From Tahibacter aquaticus (GTDB taxonomy: Bacteria; Pseudomonadota; Gammaproteobacteria; Xanthomonadales; Rhodanobacteraceae): DNA of 64,000 bases. Each line of letters begins with the position of its first letter. Positions within the stretch are counted from its first letter, which is position 1. The stretch spans positions 30,963-94,962 of the forward strand of contig NZ_SNZH01000022.1 in the NCBI RefSeq assembly GCF_004363655.1, read 5' to 3'. The notes under the pieces were generated by a model. That model saw only the letters and a program-made list of their open reading frames with translations, had not been told where the DNA came from and made no database searches. The position numbers and the translations under genes were made by a program. Of this stretch, positions 34,093-43,521 are shown piece by piece.

Positions 34093-34121
34093 CGCGGCTT
34101 TCCTCTGCTTCGGCATCCTTC

Positions 34122-35807
34122 GTGAAAGACTTTCTCCGCGACCAGCTGCTGCAGGCGCTGGCTGCGCTGCAGCGCAACGGCAGCGTGCCCGATCCCATCC
34201 CCACCGCCTTCACCATCGAGCGCACCCGCAGCAAGGAACACGGCGACTTCGCCGCCAATGCCGCGCTGCTGATGTCCAAGCCGGCCGGCATGAAGCCACG
34301 TGACCTGGCTCAGGCCCTGGTCGCTGTGCTGCCGGCAGCGGCGCAGGTGGCCAAGGTGGAAATCGCCGGCCCGGGCTTCATCAATTTCTTCCTCAGTGCC
34401 GAAGCCTATCGCGCGCAGGTGCGCAGCATCCTTGAGCTCGGCGCCGCCTACGGCCGCAACAACGCGGGCGAAGGGCGCAAGGCACAGATCGAATTCGTTT
34501 CCGCCAACCCGACCGGGCCGCTGCACGTCGGCCATGGCCGCGGTGCCGCGGTGGGCGATTGCCTGGCGCGCCTGCTGCAGGCAACCGGCTGGGACGTGAC
34601 GCGCGAGTTCTACTACAACGACGCCGGCCAGCAGATTGCCAACCTGGCCCTGTCCACCCAGGCGCGCGCGCGCGGCATTGCGCCGGGCGATACCGGCTGG
34701 CCCGAGGACGGCTACCGCGGCGACTACATCGCCGACGTGGCCCGGGCTTATATGGCTGGCGACACCGTGCATGCAGACGGCCACGACGTCACTGGCACCA
34801 AAGATGCGGACGACCTGGATGCGATCCGCCGCTTCGCCGTCGCCGCACTGCGCCGCGAACAGGACCTGGACCTGCGCGCGTTCGCGGTCGAGTTCGACGT
34901 GTATTACCTGGAATCCTCGCTGTATACCGACGGCAAGGTCGAGCAGACCGTGCGGCAGCTGATTGACGCCGGCCATACCTACGAGCAGGACGGCGCGCTC
35001 TGGCTCAAGACCACCGACTTCGGCGACGACAAGGACCGCGTCATGCGCAAGGCGCAGGGCGGCTATACCTATTTCCTGCCGGATATCGCCTACCACGTGA
35101 CCAAGTGGCAGCGCGGCTTCGGCCGCGTCATCAACGAGCAGGGCGCCGACCACCATTCCACCGTGATGCGCGTGCGTGCCGGGCTGCAGGCGCTGGGCCT
35201 GGGCATTCCCAAGGGCTGGCCCGAGTACGTGCTGCACCAGATGGTCACGGTGATGCGCGGCGGCGAGGAAGTGAAGCTGTCCAAGCGTGCAGGCAGCTAT
35301 GTGACCTTGCGCGATCTGATCGACGAAGTCGGCCGCGATGCGACGCGCTGGTTCCTGGCCGCGCGCAAGTCGGATTCGCAGCTGACGTTCGATATCGATG
35401 TCGCCCGTGCGCAGAGCACCGACAACCCCGTGTACTACGTACAGATGGCCCATGCGCGAATCTGCGGCGTGAATCGGCAGATGCAGGAACGCGGGCTGAA
35501 CTACGACGCGGCCAATGGCAGTGCGCGCCTGGATCGCCTGGATACCGCGCACGAGCAGGCTGTGTTCGTGGCGCTGTCGCGTTTCCCCGAAGTGGTCGAA
35601 GTCGCTGCGACGAATCTGGAGCCGCATGTGATCGCGACCTACCTGACCGATCTCGCGGCTGCCTTCCATGGCTGGTACAACGAATACCATTTCGTGATCG
35701 ATGACACCGACCTGCGCGATGCGAGGCTCACGCTCGCTGCGGCAGTGAAAGTAGTTCTGGCCAACGGCCTGGATCTGCTCGGCGTCGGCGCACCGGAAAG
35801 CATGTAA
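34122..35807 (+). CDS. argS: Arginyl-tRNA synthetase
   Basis: 561 residues starting at GTG 34122 ([13 protein letters not shown]), close to the usual length of ~575. The additional N-terminal domain ([21 protein letters not shown]) is characteristic of ArgRS. The HIGH signature is HVGHG starting at residue 135 in [15 protein letters not shown], and the KMSKS equivalent is KLSKR at 385-389. The C-terminal anticodon-binding domain ends [16 protein letters not shown]. It charges tRNA-Arg in the cytoplasm. The SPOR-domain gene follows 37 bases on and is likely cotranscribed. Confidence 0.96.
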   Translation: MKDFLRDQLLQALAALQRNGSVPDPIPTAFTIERTRSKEHGDFAANAALLMSKPAGMKPRDLAQALVAVLPAAAQVAKVEIAGPGFINFFLSAEAYRAQVRSILELGAAYGRNNAGEGRKAQIEFVSANPTGPLHVGHGRGAAVGDCLARLLQATGWDVTREFYYNDAGQQIANLALSTQARARGIAPGDTGWPEDGYRGDYIADVARAYMAGDTVHADGHDVTGTKDADDLDAIRRFAVAALRREQDLDLRAFAVEFDVYYLESSLYTDGKVEQTVRQLIDAGHTYEQDGALWLKTTDFGDDKDRVMRKAQGGYTYFLPDIAYHVTKWQRGFGRVINEQGADHHSTVMRVRAGLQALGLGIPKGWPEYVLHQMVTVMRGGEEVKLSKRAGSYVTLRDLIDEVGRDATRWFLAARKSDSQLTFDIDVARAQSTDNPVYYVQMAHARICGVNRQMQERGLNYDAANGSARLDRLDTAHEQAVFVALSRFPEVVEVAATNLEPHVIATYLTDLAAAFHGWYNEYHFVIDDTDLRDARLTLAAAVKVVLANGLDLLGVGAPESM

Positions 35808-35844
35808 GCAATACGCACAGCAAGCACAGCAAGGAACGACAGTA

Positions 35845-36492
35845 ATGGCCGGCAAGCGCAAGCAAGCAACCCGCAACAGCAGCACCTCCGCGGCCACCTG
35901 GCCGGCCTGGGTCTGGCTGGCCCTGGGCGTGCTGCTGGGCCTGGGCATCGCCACGCTGATGCTGCTGCAGGGCTGGGCGCCGATGCTGCGCAAGCCCAAT
36001 TCGCCGCAGCCCAATCCCCAGGCCACTGCACCCAAGGCCAGCGAGGCCGCCGTCGCCGACGACAAGAAAGCCGCTGCCGCGCCGAAGAAGAACTACGATT
36101 TCTATTCGGTGCTGCCGGAAATGGAAGTGGTGATTCCCGACGCAGAGCTGAGCGCCAAGGCGCGCGCCGAACAGCAGCGCCAGCAAGCCGCGGCGCAGAA
36201 TCCGGCTGCCGCCGGTTCACCGCCACCGCCGGAACCCTCGGTCGCCGCAAGCGGCGCGCGCTACGTATTGCAGGCCGGTTCGTATCCCGACCCGAAAGCT
36301 GCCGAAGAACTCAAGGCCAAGCTGGCCCTGAGCGGCTTCGTCGCCAAGGTGCAGTCGGTCAACGTCAACGGCAAGACCTGGCACCGCGTGCGCGTAGGCC
36401 CGTACAGCAGCGCCAGCGATGTGGAAACGGCCAAGGCGGGATTGTCCGAGGCGGGCATCAACGCGATTGCGCTGAAAGACGTTGGCGAATGA
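35845..36492 (+). CDS. SPOR-domain inner-membrane protein (FtsN-like)
   Basis: 215 residues, preceded by AAGGAACGACAGTA. Topology is a short basic cytoplasmic tail, one membrane helix (residues ~20-44, WVWLALGVLLGLGIATLMLLQGW), a Pro/Ala/Gln-rich linker, and a C-terminal SPOR domain (ARYVLQAGSYPDPKAAEELKAKLALSGFVAKVQ to VRVGPYSSASDVETAKAGL). SPOR domains bind denuded peptidoglycan at the division septum. This arrangement next to argS resembles the FtsN/DedD class; which one cannot be told from sequence. Confidence 0.88.
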   Translation: MAGKRKQATRNSSTSAATWPAWVWLALGVLLGLGIATLMLLQGWAPMLRKPNSPQPNPQATAPKASEAAVADDKKAAAAPKKNYDFYSVLPEMEVVIPDAELSAKARAEQQRQQAAAQNPAAAGSPPPPEPSVAASGARYVLQAGSYPDPKAAEELKAKLALSGFVAKVQSVNVNGKTWHRVRVGPYSSASDVETAKAGLSEAGINAIALKDVGE

Positions 36493-36502
36493 CCGGCGGG
36501 TT

Positions 36503-36528
36503 GCCGCGTCCCCGGCTGGGAACGCGGC
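36503..36528. terminator. Hairpin between convergent genes
   Basis: GCCGCGT (36503-36509) pairs with ACGCGGC (36522-36528), with an inner CCC/GGG pairing. It lies 11 bases past the SPOR gene stop. No T-run follows directly, so termination is only probable. Confidence 0.45.
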
Positions 36529-36549
36529 CTAGCAGTTGCAATTACCCTA

Positions 36550-38046
36550 TTACCACTTGTAGCGAACCGTATACGTCACCTTCGCCTCGCCATCGGCCGC
36601 AATGCTCAGCGGGAAGTCGATGGTGGAGGCGTCGCGCTTGACGAAATCCTGGTTCTTGGCGGTGATGCTCCAGCCGCTCCAGCGATACAGGTATTCGCGC
36701 GCGACCACTTTGACGGCGGTCTTCTTGCGGTTGCGCACGGTCACTTCGAAGCTTTCGTCGATGAATTTGCCGGCCTTGTCGTAGTTGAAGCTGAGCTGCT
36801 TGCGCTCGCCGACCACGTCGAAGGAGTTGCCCAGCTTGATGCGCAAAGTCTCGTTGCGCGGGGTGTGCTTGATGACGTCTTCGCCGATGAACTCCAGCGT
36901 GCCGTCGACTGAGGCCTGGTTCACGCGCACGCGGCCGGCGGGCAGCGGCATGCCCATCTTGTTCGATTCCTTGTTCTCGAACTCGAGGAATGCGCCCACC
37001 GTGCCCTCGGTGGTGGCGCCGTAGCCCTGGTCCTGGATCGGCGACGACCAGTGGCTCCACGGCGGCGGCGAGGCGGTGAACACGAGCTGCTTGGTGCAGC
37101 TGGCCTTGGTTGCGGTGGGGAACAGTTCCAGCTGCTTGGTCGAGTTGTCGGGCAGGTCGCTGCGCCGGCCGAGAGTATACAAGTGGTACTCGAACAGCGA
37201 AGACTCCTGGAAGCCCTCGTCCATCGAAGCCACGGCGCCGGCCAGCATGGCCTTGTTACGCATCATCTGTGGCGCCGCCGGTGCTGGTGCGCGATTGACT
37301 TCGCCGGCGACCAGTTTCAGCTGTGCCTGGCCGTAGCTGGCGCCGGACTGGTTGACGATGGTGACCCAGGAAGAGAGGTCCATGTCGCAGTTGTCGCCGT
37401 TCTCGCGCAGGGTGATGTTGTAGTCCGACCACCAGGTCATGCCCTGGGTCTGGTAGCTGACGCGGGTGTCGTGCGTGCCGCCCTGCTTGGCGTTGACCAG
37501 CCAGACCAGGGTAGGCCGGGTGATCAGGCCGCCGGGCAGGCTTGGGAAAAGTACATTGCTGTAATTATTTATAGTTAGCACTTCGCCGCTGTCGCGCTGC
37601 AGGATCAGGCTGCCGTCGGCTGAGGAAAGCAGTACGCCACTGAGGCGTTCCAGCGTGTCGCCGCGCTGCTGTTCCACCGTGATGGTGGCGCCGATATAGC
37701 GTTCCAGCAGCTTGTCGCGGTTGACCAGGTCGAACTGGTAGTTCTGTTCCACCACGCGGGTACCGGCGGGGTCGGTCAGCGATTCGAAGGCGACGGTGCT
37801 GGGATCGATGCGCTTGGCCACGTCGGTGAACCTGAGCACGCCGCTGCCGGAAGGCAGGGCCATCTTGCGGCCGTCGCGGACCAGGGCATAGCCCGGCAGC
37901 TGCGGGCCAAAGTTGATCAGGTTTTCACTGCTGAGCTGGCCGGGCTGGGCCGAGCTGTAGATGGTGAGGGAGTAGTCGGGGATCTCGGCGGCTAGCGCGG
38001 TCTGAGTCATGGCGGCGGCGATTCCTAGGGCGAGCAAGGTACGCAT
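36550..38046 (-). CDS. Exported DUF4139 domain protein
   Basis: 498 residues from the ATG at 38046, preceded by CGGAG. A signal peptide (MRTLLALGIAAAMTQTALA) is followed by a beta-rich protein: LTIYSSAQPGQLSS near the N-terminus, GVLLSSADGSLILQRDSGEV in the middle, and the DUF4139 core (VSYQTQGMTWWSDYNITL, LVAGEVN, and a C-terminal VTVRNRKKTAVKVVAREYLYRWSGWSI). DUF4139 proteins are widespread in Proteobacteria with no fixed role. It should be periplasmic or secreted. Confidence 0.82.
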   Translation of the reverse strand: MRTLLALGIAAAMTQTALAAEIPDYSLTIYSSAQPGQLSSENLINFGPQLPGYALVRDGRKMALPSGSGVLRFTDVAKRIDPSTVAFESLTDPAGTRVVEQNYQFDLVNRDKLLERYIGATITVEQQRGDTLERLSGVLLSSADGSLILQRDSGEVLTINNYSNVLFPSLPGGLITRPTLVWLVNAKQGGTHDTRVSYQTQGMTWWSDYNITLRENGDNCDMDLSSWVTIVNQSGASYGQAQLKLVAGEVNRAPAPAAPQMMRNKAMLAGAVASMDEGFQESSLFEYHLYTLGRRSDLPDNSTKQLELFPTATKASCTKQLVFTASPPPWSHWSSPIQDQGYGATTEGTVGAFLEFENKESNKMGMPLPAGRVRVNQASVDGTLEFIGEDVIKHTPRNETLRIKLGNSFDVVGERKQLSFNYDKAGKFIDESFEVTVRNRKKTAVKVVAREYLYRWSGWSITAKNQDFVKRDASTIDFPLSIAADGEAKVTYTVRYKW

Positions 38047-38178
38047 GGCAACTCCGGAGTGGCGGGTTCGCTTGCAACGGCAGCATGACGAGGCCAGGGT
38101 CAGCCTCTGCTGTATCGGACATGGTAGCGGCTGCGACGTGCAGCGGCAGTGCGGCGTCGCCGCGCGGCGCAAAACGTT

Positions 38179-39627
38179 TCAACCGGCCGTTTCGTCGCCG
38201 TTGTCGAAATTGTCTTCGCCCAGCAGTTGCTGGGTCTGGCCGCTGTCCAGCGACTCCACGCCACGCAGCTTGCGCTCGATCGCGCGCGTGCGCACGCCGG
38301 CGGCGTCGATGCTGTTGCGGGCGTTGTCAAGGTGGGTACGGGTCTTGTCCAGAACCGCGCCGAACTTGCCGAACTCGGTCTTGACCGCGCCGAGCAGCAG
38401 CCACACTTCGCTGGAGCGCTTCTCGATTGCAAGTGTGCGAAAACCCATCTGCAGGCTGCTCAAGGTGGCACTGAGCGTGGTCGGTCCGGTAACAACGACG
38501 CGCTGGTCACGCTGCAGCGCTTCGAACAGGCCGGGGCGGCGTATCACTTCCGCGTACAGACCTTCGGTGGGCAGGAACATGATGGCGAAATCGGTCGTGG
38601 CCGGTACCGAAATATACTTGTCGCGAATGCTCTTGGCGGCTTCGCGTATGCGCCGCTCCAGCGCGGCGGCGGCCGCGGACGCGGCGTCTGCATCGGCGCG
38701 CTCCTGGGCGTCGAGCAGGCGTTCGTAATCTTCGCGCGGAAACTTGGCGTCGATCGGCAGCCAGATCGGCGCATCCACATCGCGTCCCGGCAGGCGGATG
38801 GCGAATTCCACGCGTTCGGTCGAGCCTGGCACGGTGGCGACGTTGCTGGCGTACTGGTCTGTGGTCAGCAGCTGTTCCAGCAGTGCGGCCAGCTGCACTT
38901 CGCCGAGGATGCCGCGGGTTTTCACATTGCCCAGTACGCGCTTGAGATCGCCGACGCCCTGGGCCAGGCCCTGCATTTCGCCCAGGCCGCGGTGCACCTG
39001 TTCCAGCCGCTCGGACACCAGCTTGAACGACTCGCCCAGGCGGGTTTCCAGTGTCGCGTGCAGTTTCTCGTCGACGGTGACGCGCATGGCATCGAGCTGG
39101 CGGGCGTTGTCGGCCTGCAGTTCCTTGAGCCGGGTTTCCAGCGTGGCGCGTACTTCGGCCAGGCGCAGCTGGCTGTGCTCGCCCTGTTCCTGCAAACCCA
39201 GGCGCAGCAGGTCGCCGAAGCGGCTCAGCGCCTGCGCGCCTTCCTCTCGGGCCTTGCGCGCGTCGTCCTGCAAGGCCAGGCGCAGGGCTTCCAGGCGGTG
39301 GTCGGTGCGCTGGCTCGACTGTTCCAGGCGCAGGCCGAAGTCTTCGATGCGCTGGTGCTGCAACTGGGCCAGTTGGGCGAACTGGGTCTGCACGCTGTCG
39401 CGCAACTGCTCCAGCCGCTGCGACTGTTCGCCGCGACCGGCACGCTGTTCGTCGCGCAGTGTGCGTTCCAGCCGCTCGCCGTCGTCATGCAGATCGTCCA
39501 GTGCCTGCTTCAGCGGCGCCAGCAGATCGCCGCGGCCGCGGCGCAGCAGCACGATCAGCAGCACGACCAGCACCACCAGCAGGACGACGGCAACGAGAAC
39601 CAGTGCTTCGAGCAACGATATGGACAA
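38179..39627 (-). CDS. rmuC: DNA recombination protein RmuC
   Basis: 482 residues from a TTG at 39627 (LSISLLEALVLVAVVLL); another TTG lies at 39615, and there is no ATG before the upstream terminator. An N-terminal membrane helix is followed by a long coiled coil (~35-190) and the RmuC domain (VLGNVKTRGILGEVQLAALLEQLL, VEFAIRLPGRDVDAPIWLPIDAKFPREDYERLLDA, FLPTEGLYAEVIRRPGLFEAL). RmuC limits recombination at inverted repeats and has a nuclease-like core. Start uncertain, identity firm. Confidence 0.9.
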   Translation of the reverse strand: MSISLLEALVLVAVVLLVVLVVLLIVLLRRGRGDLLAPLKQALDDLHDDGERLERTLRDEQRAGRGEQSQRLEQLRDSVQTQFAQLAQLQHQRIEDFGLRLEQSSQRTDHRLEALRLALQDDARKAREEGAQALSRFGDLLRLGLQEQGEHSQLRLAEVRATLETRLKELQADNARQLDAMRVTVDEKLHATLETRLGESFKLVSERLEQVHRGLGEMQGLAQGVGDLKRVLGNVKTRGILGEVQLAALLEQLLTTDQYASNVATVPGSTERVEFAIRLPGRDVDAPIWLPIDAKFPREDYERLLDAQERADADAASAAAAALERRIREAAKSIRDKYISVPATTDFAIMFLPTEGLYAEVIRRPGLFEALQRDQRVVVTGPTTLSATLSSLQMGFRTLAIEKRSSEVWLLLGAVKTEFGKFGAVLDKTRTHLDNARNSIDAAGVRTRAIERKLRGVESLDSGQTQQLLGEDNFDNGDETAG

Positions 39628-40043
39628 GAGTGCAACCAGAAACGAAAACGGCCGCCAGTGTAATGGCAGCCGTCTCAGCGCATGCGCCGCGCGGCGCTGC
39701 CGGCGGCAGAAAAAGCCGCGGCGGTTCTTGCGAACCGCCGCCATCCCCAACGCACCGCTGTGTTACCCCAGACCGTCTCTGCCTGCCAGCGACCCCGCGC
39801 CGGCCGGCTTACCGAAACATGAAGGCGGTACACTGCCCATGACCTTCGGCACTCCCTGTCGCCGAACGTAGTAAAAACGTTAAGCCGCGTCAACTTGCAC
39901 TGCAGCGAAGCGTGATGGTTTGCGAGGTTCCTGGCGGTCGGGCCGCCAGATTCCTGCTTCCGAGCCGGCACTTACGCACATTTTGCGACCGAAATCCGGC
40001 CAGGCAGAGTTCGCCTGGTCGGAGGTTGTTGTCGCGCAAGCCG
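39628..40043. other. Intergenic with a minus-strand terminator
   Basis: 416 bases between the rmuC start and the Oar-like receptor stop. Apart from the hairpin at 39712-39741 I see no gene. Because the frame of rmuC runs back across this hairpin, an upstream start for rmuC is unlikely. Confidence 0.6.
39712..39741 (-). terminator. Rho-independent terminator downstream of the Oar-like receptor gene
   Basis: A perfect 10-bp stem, GCGGCGGTTC (39718-39727) with GAACCGCCGC (39732-39741) and a 4-base loop, is followed on the minus strand by GGCTTTTT. It closes the receptor transcript and insulates rmuC. Confidence 0.85.
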
Positions 40044-43000
40044 CTAAAGCGAGAAATCGTAGCGGGCGGTGAAGCGGAAGGAGCGCGCCGCCTGGTAGGT
40101 ATCGGGGAGCAGGAAATCAGGGTTGTGGTGCGGATCGCCCCGGGCGATGTCGCCGGTTTCGTTGTACTGCAAGACCTTCTGCGAATTGAGCACATTGAAG
40201 ATATCGACCTTCAAGGTCAGGTCGCCGTTACCCACCTTCGGCACCCAGGCGACGGAGAAGTCGATCGACTTGATCCAGGGCGTGCGGCCGAAGCTGCCGC
40301 GGTTGTAAAGCGTGTGGATGGTTCGTGTCGTGCCGTCGGGCATGGTTTCCACGCCGCTCACGCAGTAGAAACTGGAGGGCGAGGTGTACTCGCCGGATCC
40401 AGACGAGCCGTCAGGCCCCTCGAAATCGCGCGCCTCGGGCGGCGGAAAGCCCAGGCAGTTGATCGGACGTCCGGACTGTATGAGCAGGTTGCCGGCGACG
40501 CGCCACTGCGGTGCAAGCTCGTAGGTGCCGAAGAGTTTCAGCGTGTGGCGGCGATCGTTGGGCAAGTCGCCGTAAGCGCCGTCGCCGAAGGATGGAAAAT
40601 CGAAGTCCTGGGTGATGCCCGCATCGCCCTGGCCGATGGACGAGTTCACGTAACCCTCGGCATTGCCACGGCTGCGCGCCCAGGTATACGAGCCCTGCAG
40701 CGACCATTTGCCGTCCCAGGGCCGCTCCCAGAAGATTTCGAAGGCACGGTACTGGCGCTGGTACTCGGCGATGTCGAAGTAGCGGGCCGGAATGGTGACG
40801 CGGGTCAGCGTGCCGTCGTTGTTCAGATCGAGCGCAAACTCCGCGTCCTTGCCCGGGTTGAGGATGACGCACTGGGGAACGGTGCTGGCATCGAAATCGG
40901 TGTAACCGTTGTCGACCGCCCAGGCATAGAAAGCGCCGTGGTAGCAGTAGTCATCCATGCCGTTACGCACTTTGCGCCACACACCGCGCACGCCGGCAGT
41001 CCAGCCCGAGTCGAACGCATGTTGCAGACCGAGGATGGCCTCGTCCTGGTACATGGGCTTGAGATTACCGGCCGTGACCGTATCGGGTACAGGCGTGGTG
41101 CCATCGCCGACGACGGAGGGTGTGCCGATCTGCTGGCCCAGGGTCACCGGTGCGCCGGTTCGCGGATCGACGCCGTCGAAGCGATAAAAGGTATGAATAA
41201 ACAATTCCGCGGCGGAGACGCGGATATTGGTATTGGACGCGATGGGAATGTAGTAGCGGCCGGCATTGCCGAACACTTTGGTGGTGGCGTCGCCGCTCGT
41301 GTCCCAGGAAAAACCGAGTCGCGGCGCATAGAGGTAGTCGGACTTGGCGAAACTCACGCCGGTCGCATTCCTGTTGTCGAATCGCTCGGCGCGAGCGCCT
41401 GCATAGACCAGAAAGCGGTCGGCTATCTGCCAGCTGTCTTCCAGATAGAACGCCGTGTTCTCGACTGCGTAGGCGCCGCTCTTGGTGGCATAGTCGCGTT
41501 TGCGCACATATTCGGTATTGCCCGGCAACGCTACGCCGTTGACCGTGCTGCCGTTGGGACCGGTGCGGAAATAGCGGTAATAGACGCCGCCGCTGTTGGT
41601 CAGGCCTACATTGGTGGAATCGAATTTTTCGGCGTCATAGCCGCCGCGCACGGTATGGCTGCCAATTTGCCAGTCCAGGTCGATGCGTGTGGCGCGGCGC
41701 CGGTCGCGCTCGTCCGGCGCTGTCGGATCCTGGATGGTGAACTGGTTTTCGTCCCAGCAGCCGAGGTAGTCGGTGACGCCGGCGCTACGCCGGCTGTCGT
41801 AGACCGCAGGGCAGTCGGCGCCTGGCAGGTTGCGTGGCGAACGCACGGCGTTCAGTGCCGTCAGTTCGCCGTATTGCGCCGACAGGGTAAGGTTGTCGGT
41901 GAGATAGCCGGTATAGCGGCCGATATACACTTCACCGCCGTACTTTTCCACATATCCCGGCGTCTCGCGGTTGTGCCGGGTGCTGTAGGGATCTTCGATG
42001 TGGATCGGTACCGTGCCGTCGAGGTCGTTGCTGAAGTTGCGGTTCTTCTCGTAGTCGCGGTTGCTGATGCCGGTGAATTCGAGGATATGGCTGTCGGTGA
42101 TGTTCCAGTCCAGCTTGACCAGTCCGTGGGGCTGGCTGTCAGTGACCAGGTTGCTGGTGTTTTCGTCGAAATCCTCGGTCTTCACGTCACGGCCTTCGGC
42201 GATGGCGAAGAAGAACAGCCTGTCCTTGATGATGGGCCCCGAGCCGTAGACGTTGAAAGACTGGTCCGAGCGCGTGTCGCTATAGGTATATCTGTAGTAG
42301 TTGTTGGGCGACTCGATGCTGCTTACATTCGGCGCGTGTTCGCGCAGCGACTCGGGCGCCCAGTAGGAGGCGACGCCGGCATGGAATTCGTTGCTGCCGC
42401 GCTTGCTTACGATATTGATCACACCGCCGAGGGAGCGACCGAATTCGGCGCCGTAGCCGCCGGTCTTGACCTGCTGCTCGCCGATGGCTTCGAACGGCAG
42501 GCTGGCGAAGGAAGTGAAGTTTCGGATATTGGTGACGTCGAAGCCATTGATGTAATAGCCGTTCTCAGCCACCGATGCGCCGCCGAACGAGGCCAGGCTG
42601 CTGCCGGAGCGGCCGATGCTGGAATCGCCGCGGACGGTACCCGGCGCGAGCAGGGCGACGCTGGTCACATCGCGGCCCACCGGCAGTGCGGCGAGCTGTG
42701 CCGCACTGAAAACGGTGGCCGATTCCACGGAGGACACGTCGATGGGGTTGATCGCGTTGCCGGTCACTTCGATGGTTGCGAGTTCGGCCGATCCTTTTGC
42801 TGCAAAGTCCACTTCGGCACCCGTGCCGATGCGCACCGTGACCTCGCGCTCGCTGCCCTCGGCACTGACTACATAACGGCCGGTCGGCAGCTGGTTGAAC
42901 ACGTAGCGGCCTTTGGCGTCGGACTGGACCTCGCGCGAAAGGCCGGTGTCGACGCTGCGAATGCTGACGCTGCTGTTGGCCTGCGTGTGGCCGAAGATGT

Positions 43001-43115
43001 CGCCGGTGGCTTTCTGGGCCAGCGTCGGACCGCTGGCAAAAGCAGCGGCCAAGGCCAGGCTCAGCGCCAGCGGACGTGCGCGCAGTACGGAGTTCATGCA
43101 GTAGAACGCTTTCAT
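40044..43115 (-). CDS. Oar-like TonB-dependent receptor
   Basis: 1023 residues from the ATG at 43115, with GGGGAG six bases upstream. A signal peptide ends ASGPTLAQ. A carboxypeptidase-regulatory-like domain (GDIFGHTQANSSVSIRSVDTGLSREVQSDAKGRYVFNQLPTGRYVV) is followed by a plug with VTSVALLAPGTVRGDSS, GGASVAENGYYINGFDVTN and VKTGGYGAEFGRSLGGVINIVSKRGSN, the Oar signature order. The barrel ends in RFTARYDFSL, with the terminal aromatic-x-hydrophobic pattern of outer-membrane proteins. Oar proteins are implicated in secretion or surface signalling rather than simple uptake. Ligand unknown. A candidate promoter lies ~180 bases upstream of the start. Confidence 0.92.
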   Translation of the reverse strand: MKAFYCMNSVLRARPLALSLALAAAFASGPTLAQKATGDIFGHTQANSSVSIRSVDTGLSREVQSDAKGRYVFNQLPTGRYVVSAEGSEREVTVRIGTGAEVDFAAKGSAELATIEVTGNAINPIDVSSVESATVFSAAQLAALPVGRDVTSVALLAPGTVRGDSSIGRSGSSLASFGGASVAENGYYINGFDVTNIRNFTSFASLPFEAIGEQQVKTGGYGAEFGRSLGGVINIVSKRGSNEFHAGVASYWAPESLREHAPNVSSIESPNNYYRYTYSDTRSDQSFNVYGSGPIIKDRLFFFAIAEGRDVKTEDFDENTSNLVTDSQPHGLVKLDWNITDSHILEFTGISNRDYEKNRNFSNDLDGTVPIHIEDPYSTRHNRETPGYVEKYGGEVYIGRYTGYLTDNLTLSAQYGELTALNAVRSPRNLPGADCPAVYDSRRSAGVTDYLGCWDENQFTIQDPTAPDERDRRRATRIDLDWQIGSHTVRGGYDAEKFDSTNVGLTNSGGVYYRYFRTGPNGSTVNGVALPGNTEYVRKRDYATKSGAYAVENTAFYLEDSWQIADRFLVYAGARAERFDNRNATGVSFAKSDYLYAPRLGFSWDTSGDATTKVFGNAGRYYIPIASNTNIRVSAAELFIHTFYRFDGVDPRTGAPVTLGQQIGTPSVVGDGTTPVPDTVTAGNLKPMYQDEAILGLQHAFDSGWTAGVRGVWRKVRNGMDDYCYHGAFYAWAVDNGYTDFDASTVPQCVILNPGKDAEFALDLNNDGTLTRVTIPARYFDIAEYQRQYRAFEIFWERPWDGKWSLQGSYTWARSRGNAEGYVNSSIGQGDAGITQDFDFPSFGDGAYGDLPNDRRHTLKLFGTYELAPQWRVAGNLLIQSGRPINCLGFPPPEARDFEGPDGSSGSGEYTSPSSFYCVSGVETMPDGTTRTIHTLYNRGSFGRTPWIKSIDFSVAWVPKVGNGDLTLKVDIFNVLNSQKVLQYNETGDIARGDPHHNPDFLLPDTYQAARSFRFTARYDFSL

Positions 43116-43295
43116 CGAATCTCCCCATTCGAATGGCGGTACGTGCGGATGCACGCCCGGCGGCGCGACAGGCGCCGGGGAGTTCTGCGCTACTTCATGG
43201 AATGCCGCGCACACGCCACCGTTGTGGCTTGTCTGCACGACAGCCACGGCCTGGCGAAGCGAACGCATAAAGAATCGCAATTTGCACTCTTTGCC

Positions 43296-43323
43296 ACTAT
43301 CCCCATAGCGACAAAAGTGCCAA
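43296..43323 (-). promoter_or_regulatory. Candidate promoter of the Oar-like receptor (sigma-70 or sigma-54 type)
   Basis: Read as sigma-70, TTGGCA is followed after 16 bases by GATAGT. Read as sigma-54, TGGCAC-N5-TCGCT at 43307-43322 keeps the invariant GG and GC dinucleotides 10 bases apart, with one mismatch at the -12 element. Sequence alone does not decide between them. Confidence 0.4.
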
Positions 43324-43490
43324 GTTGGTCAGGCCGGCAAAGGCGGCATGACTTTCTACACTCCCGGTGGGCGACCGTAGGCACGTAGCCAGGTGGCGTC
43401 AACCTTCGATGGCGAATTCAGCACAATCCGTCGCTGGTCGCGTAGTTTTCTGCCGAAATTCGTCGACGTGTGGAGAGAACAGCTGCGCTG

Positions 43491-43513
43491 GCCGGCCGGT
43501 CAGTCCGGCCGGC
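43491..43513 (-). terminator. Hairpin after glyS
   Basis: GCCGGCCGG pairs with CCGGCCGGC around a 5-base loop, starting 8 bases past the glyS stop. There is no T-run, so termination strength is uncertain. Confidence 0.5.
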
Positions 43514-43521
43514 GCATTCGT

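Larger units (their letters stand above)
33516..34121. other. 606-bp intergenic region with DnaA-box sequences upstream of argS
   Basis: No gene is supported between the divergent TonB receptor and argS genes. Two sequences match the DnaA box TTATNCACA on the plus strand: TTATGCACA at 33748-33756 and TTATCCACA at 33916-33924. Two weaker relatives, TTGCCCACA (33904-33912) and CTGTTCACA (33928-33936), flank the second. The stretches 33810-33890 and 34015-34040 are AT-rich relative to the surroundings. Confidence 0.6.
43116..43521. other. Intergenic: leader and promoter region of the Oar-like gene, and end of glyS
   Basis: 406 bases without a gene. They hold a candidate promoter at 43296-43323 on the minus strand, a ~180-base leader for the receptor gene, and a hairpin after glyS. 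Confidence 0.6.

Noticed and set aside
39912..43388. 1158-codon plus-strand frame opposite the Oar-like receptor gene
   Set aside because: The minus strand encodes a complete TonB receptor with signal peptide, plug and C-terminal strand; the plus frame is its shadow.
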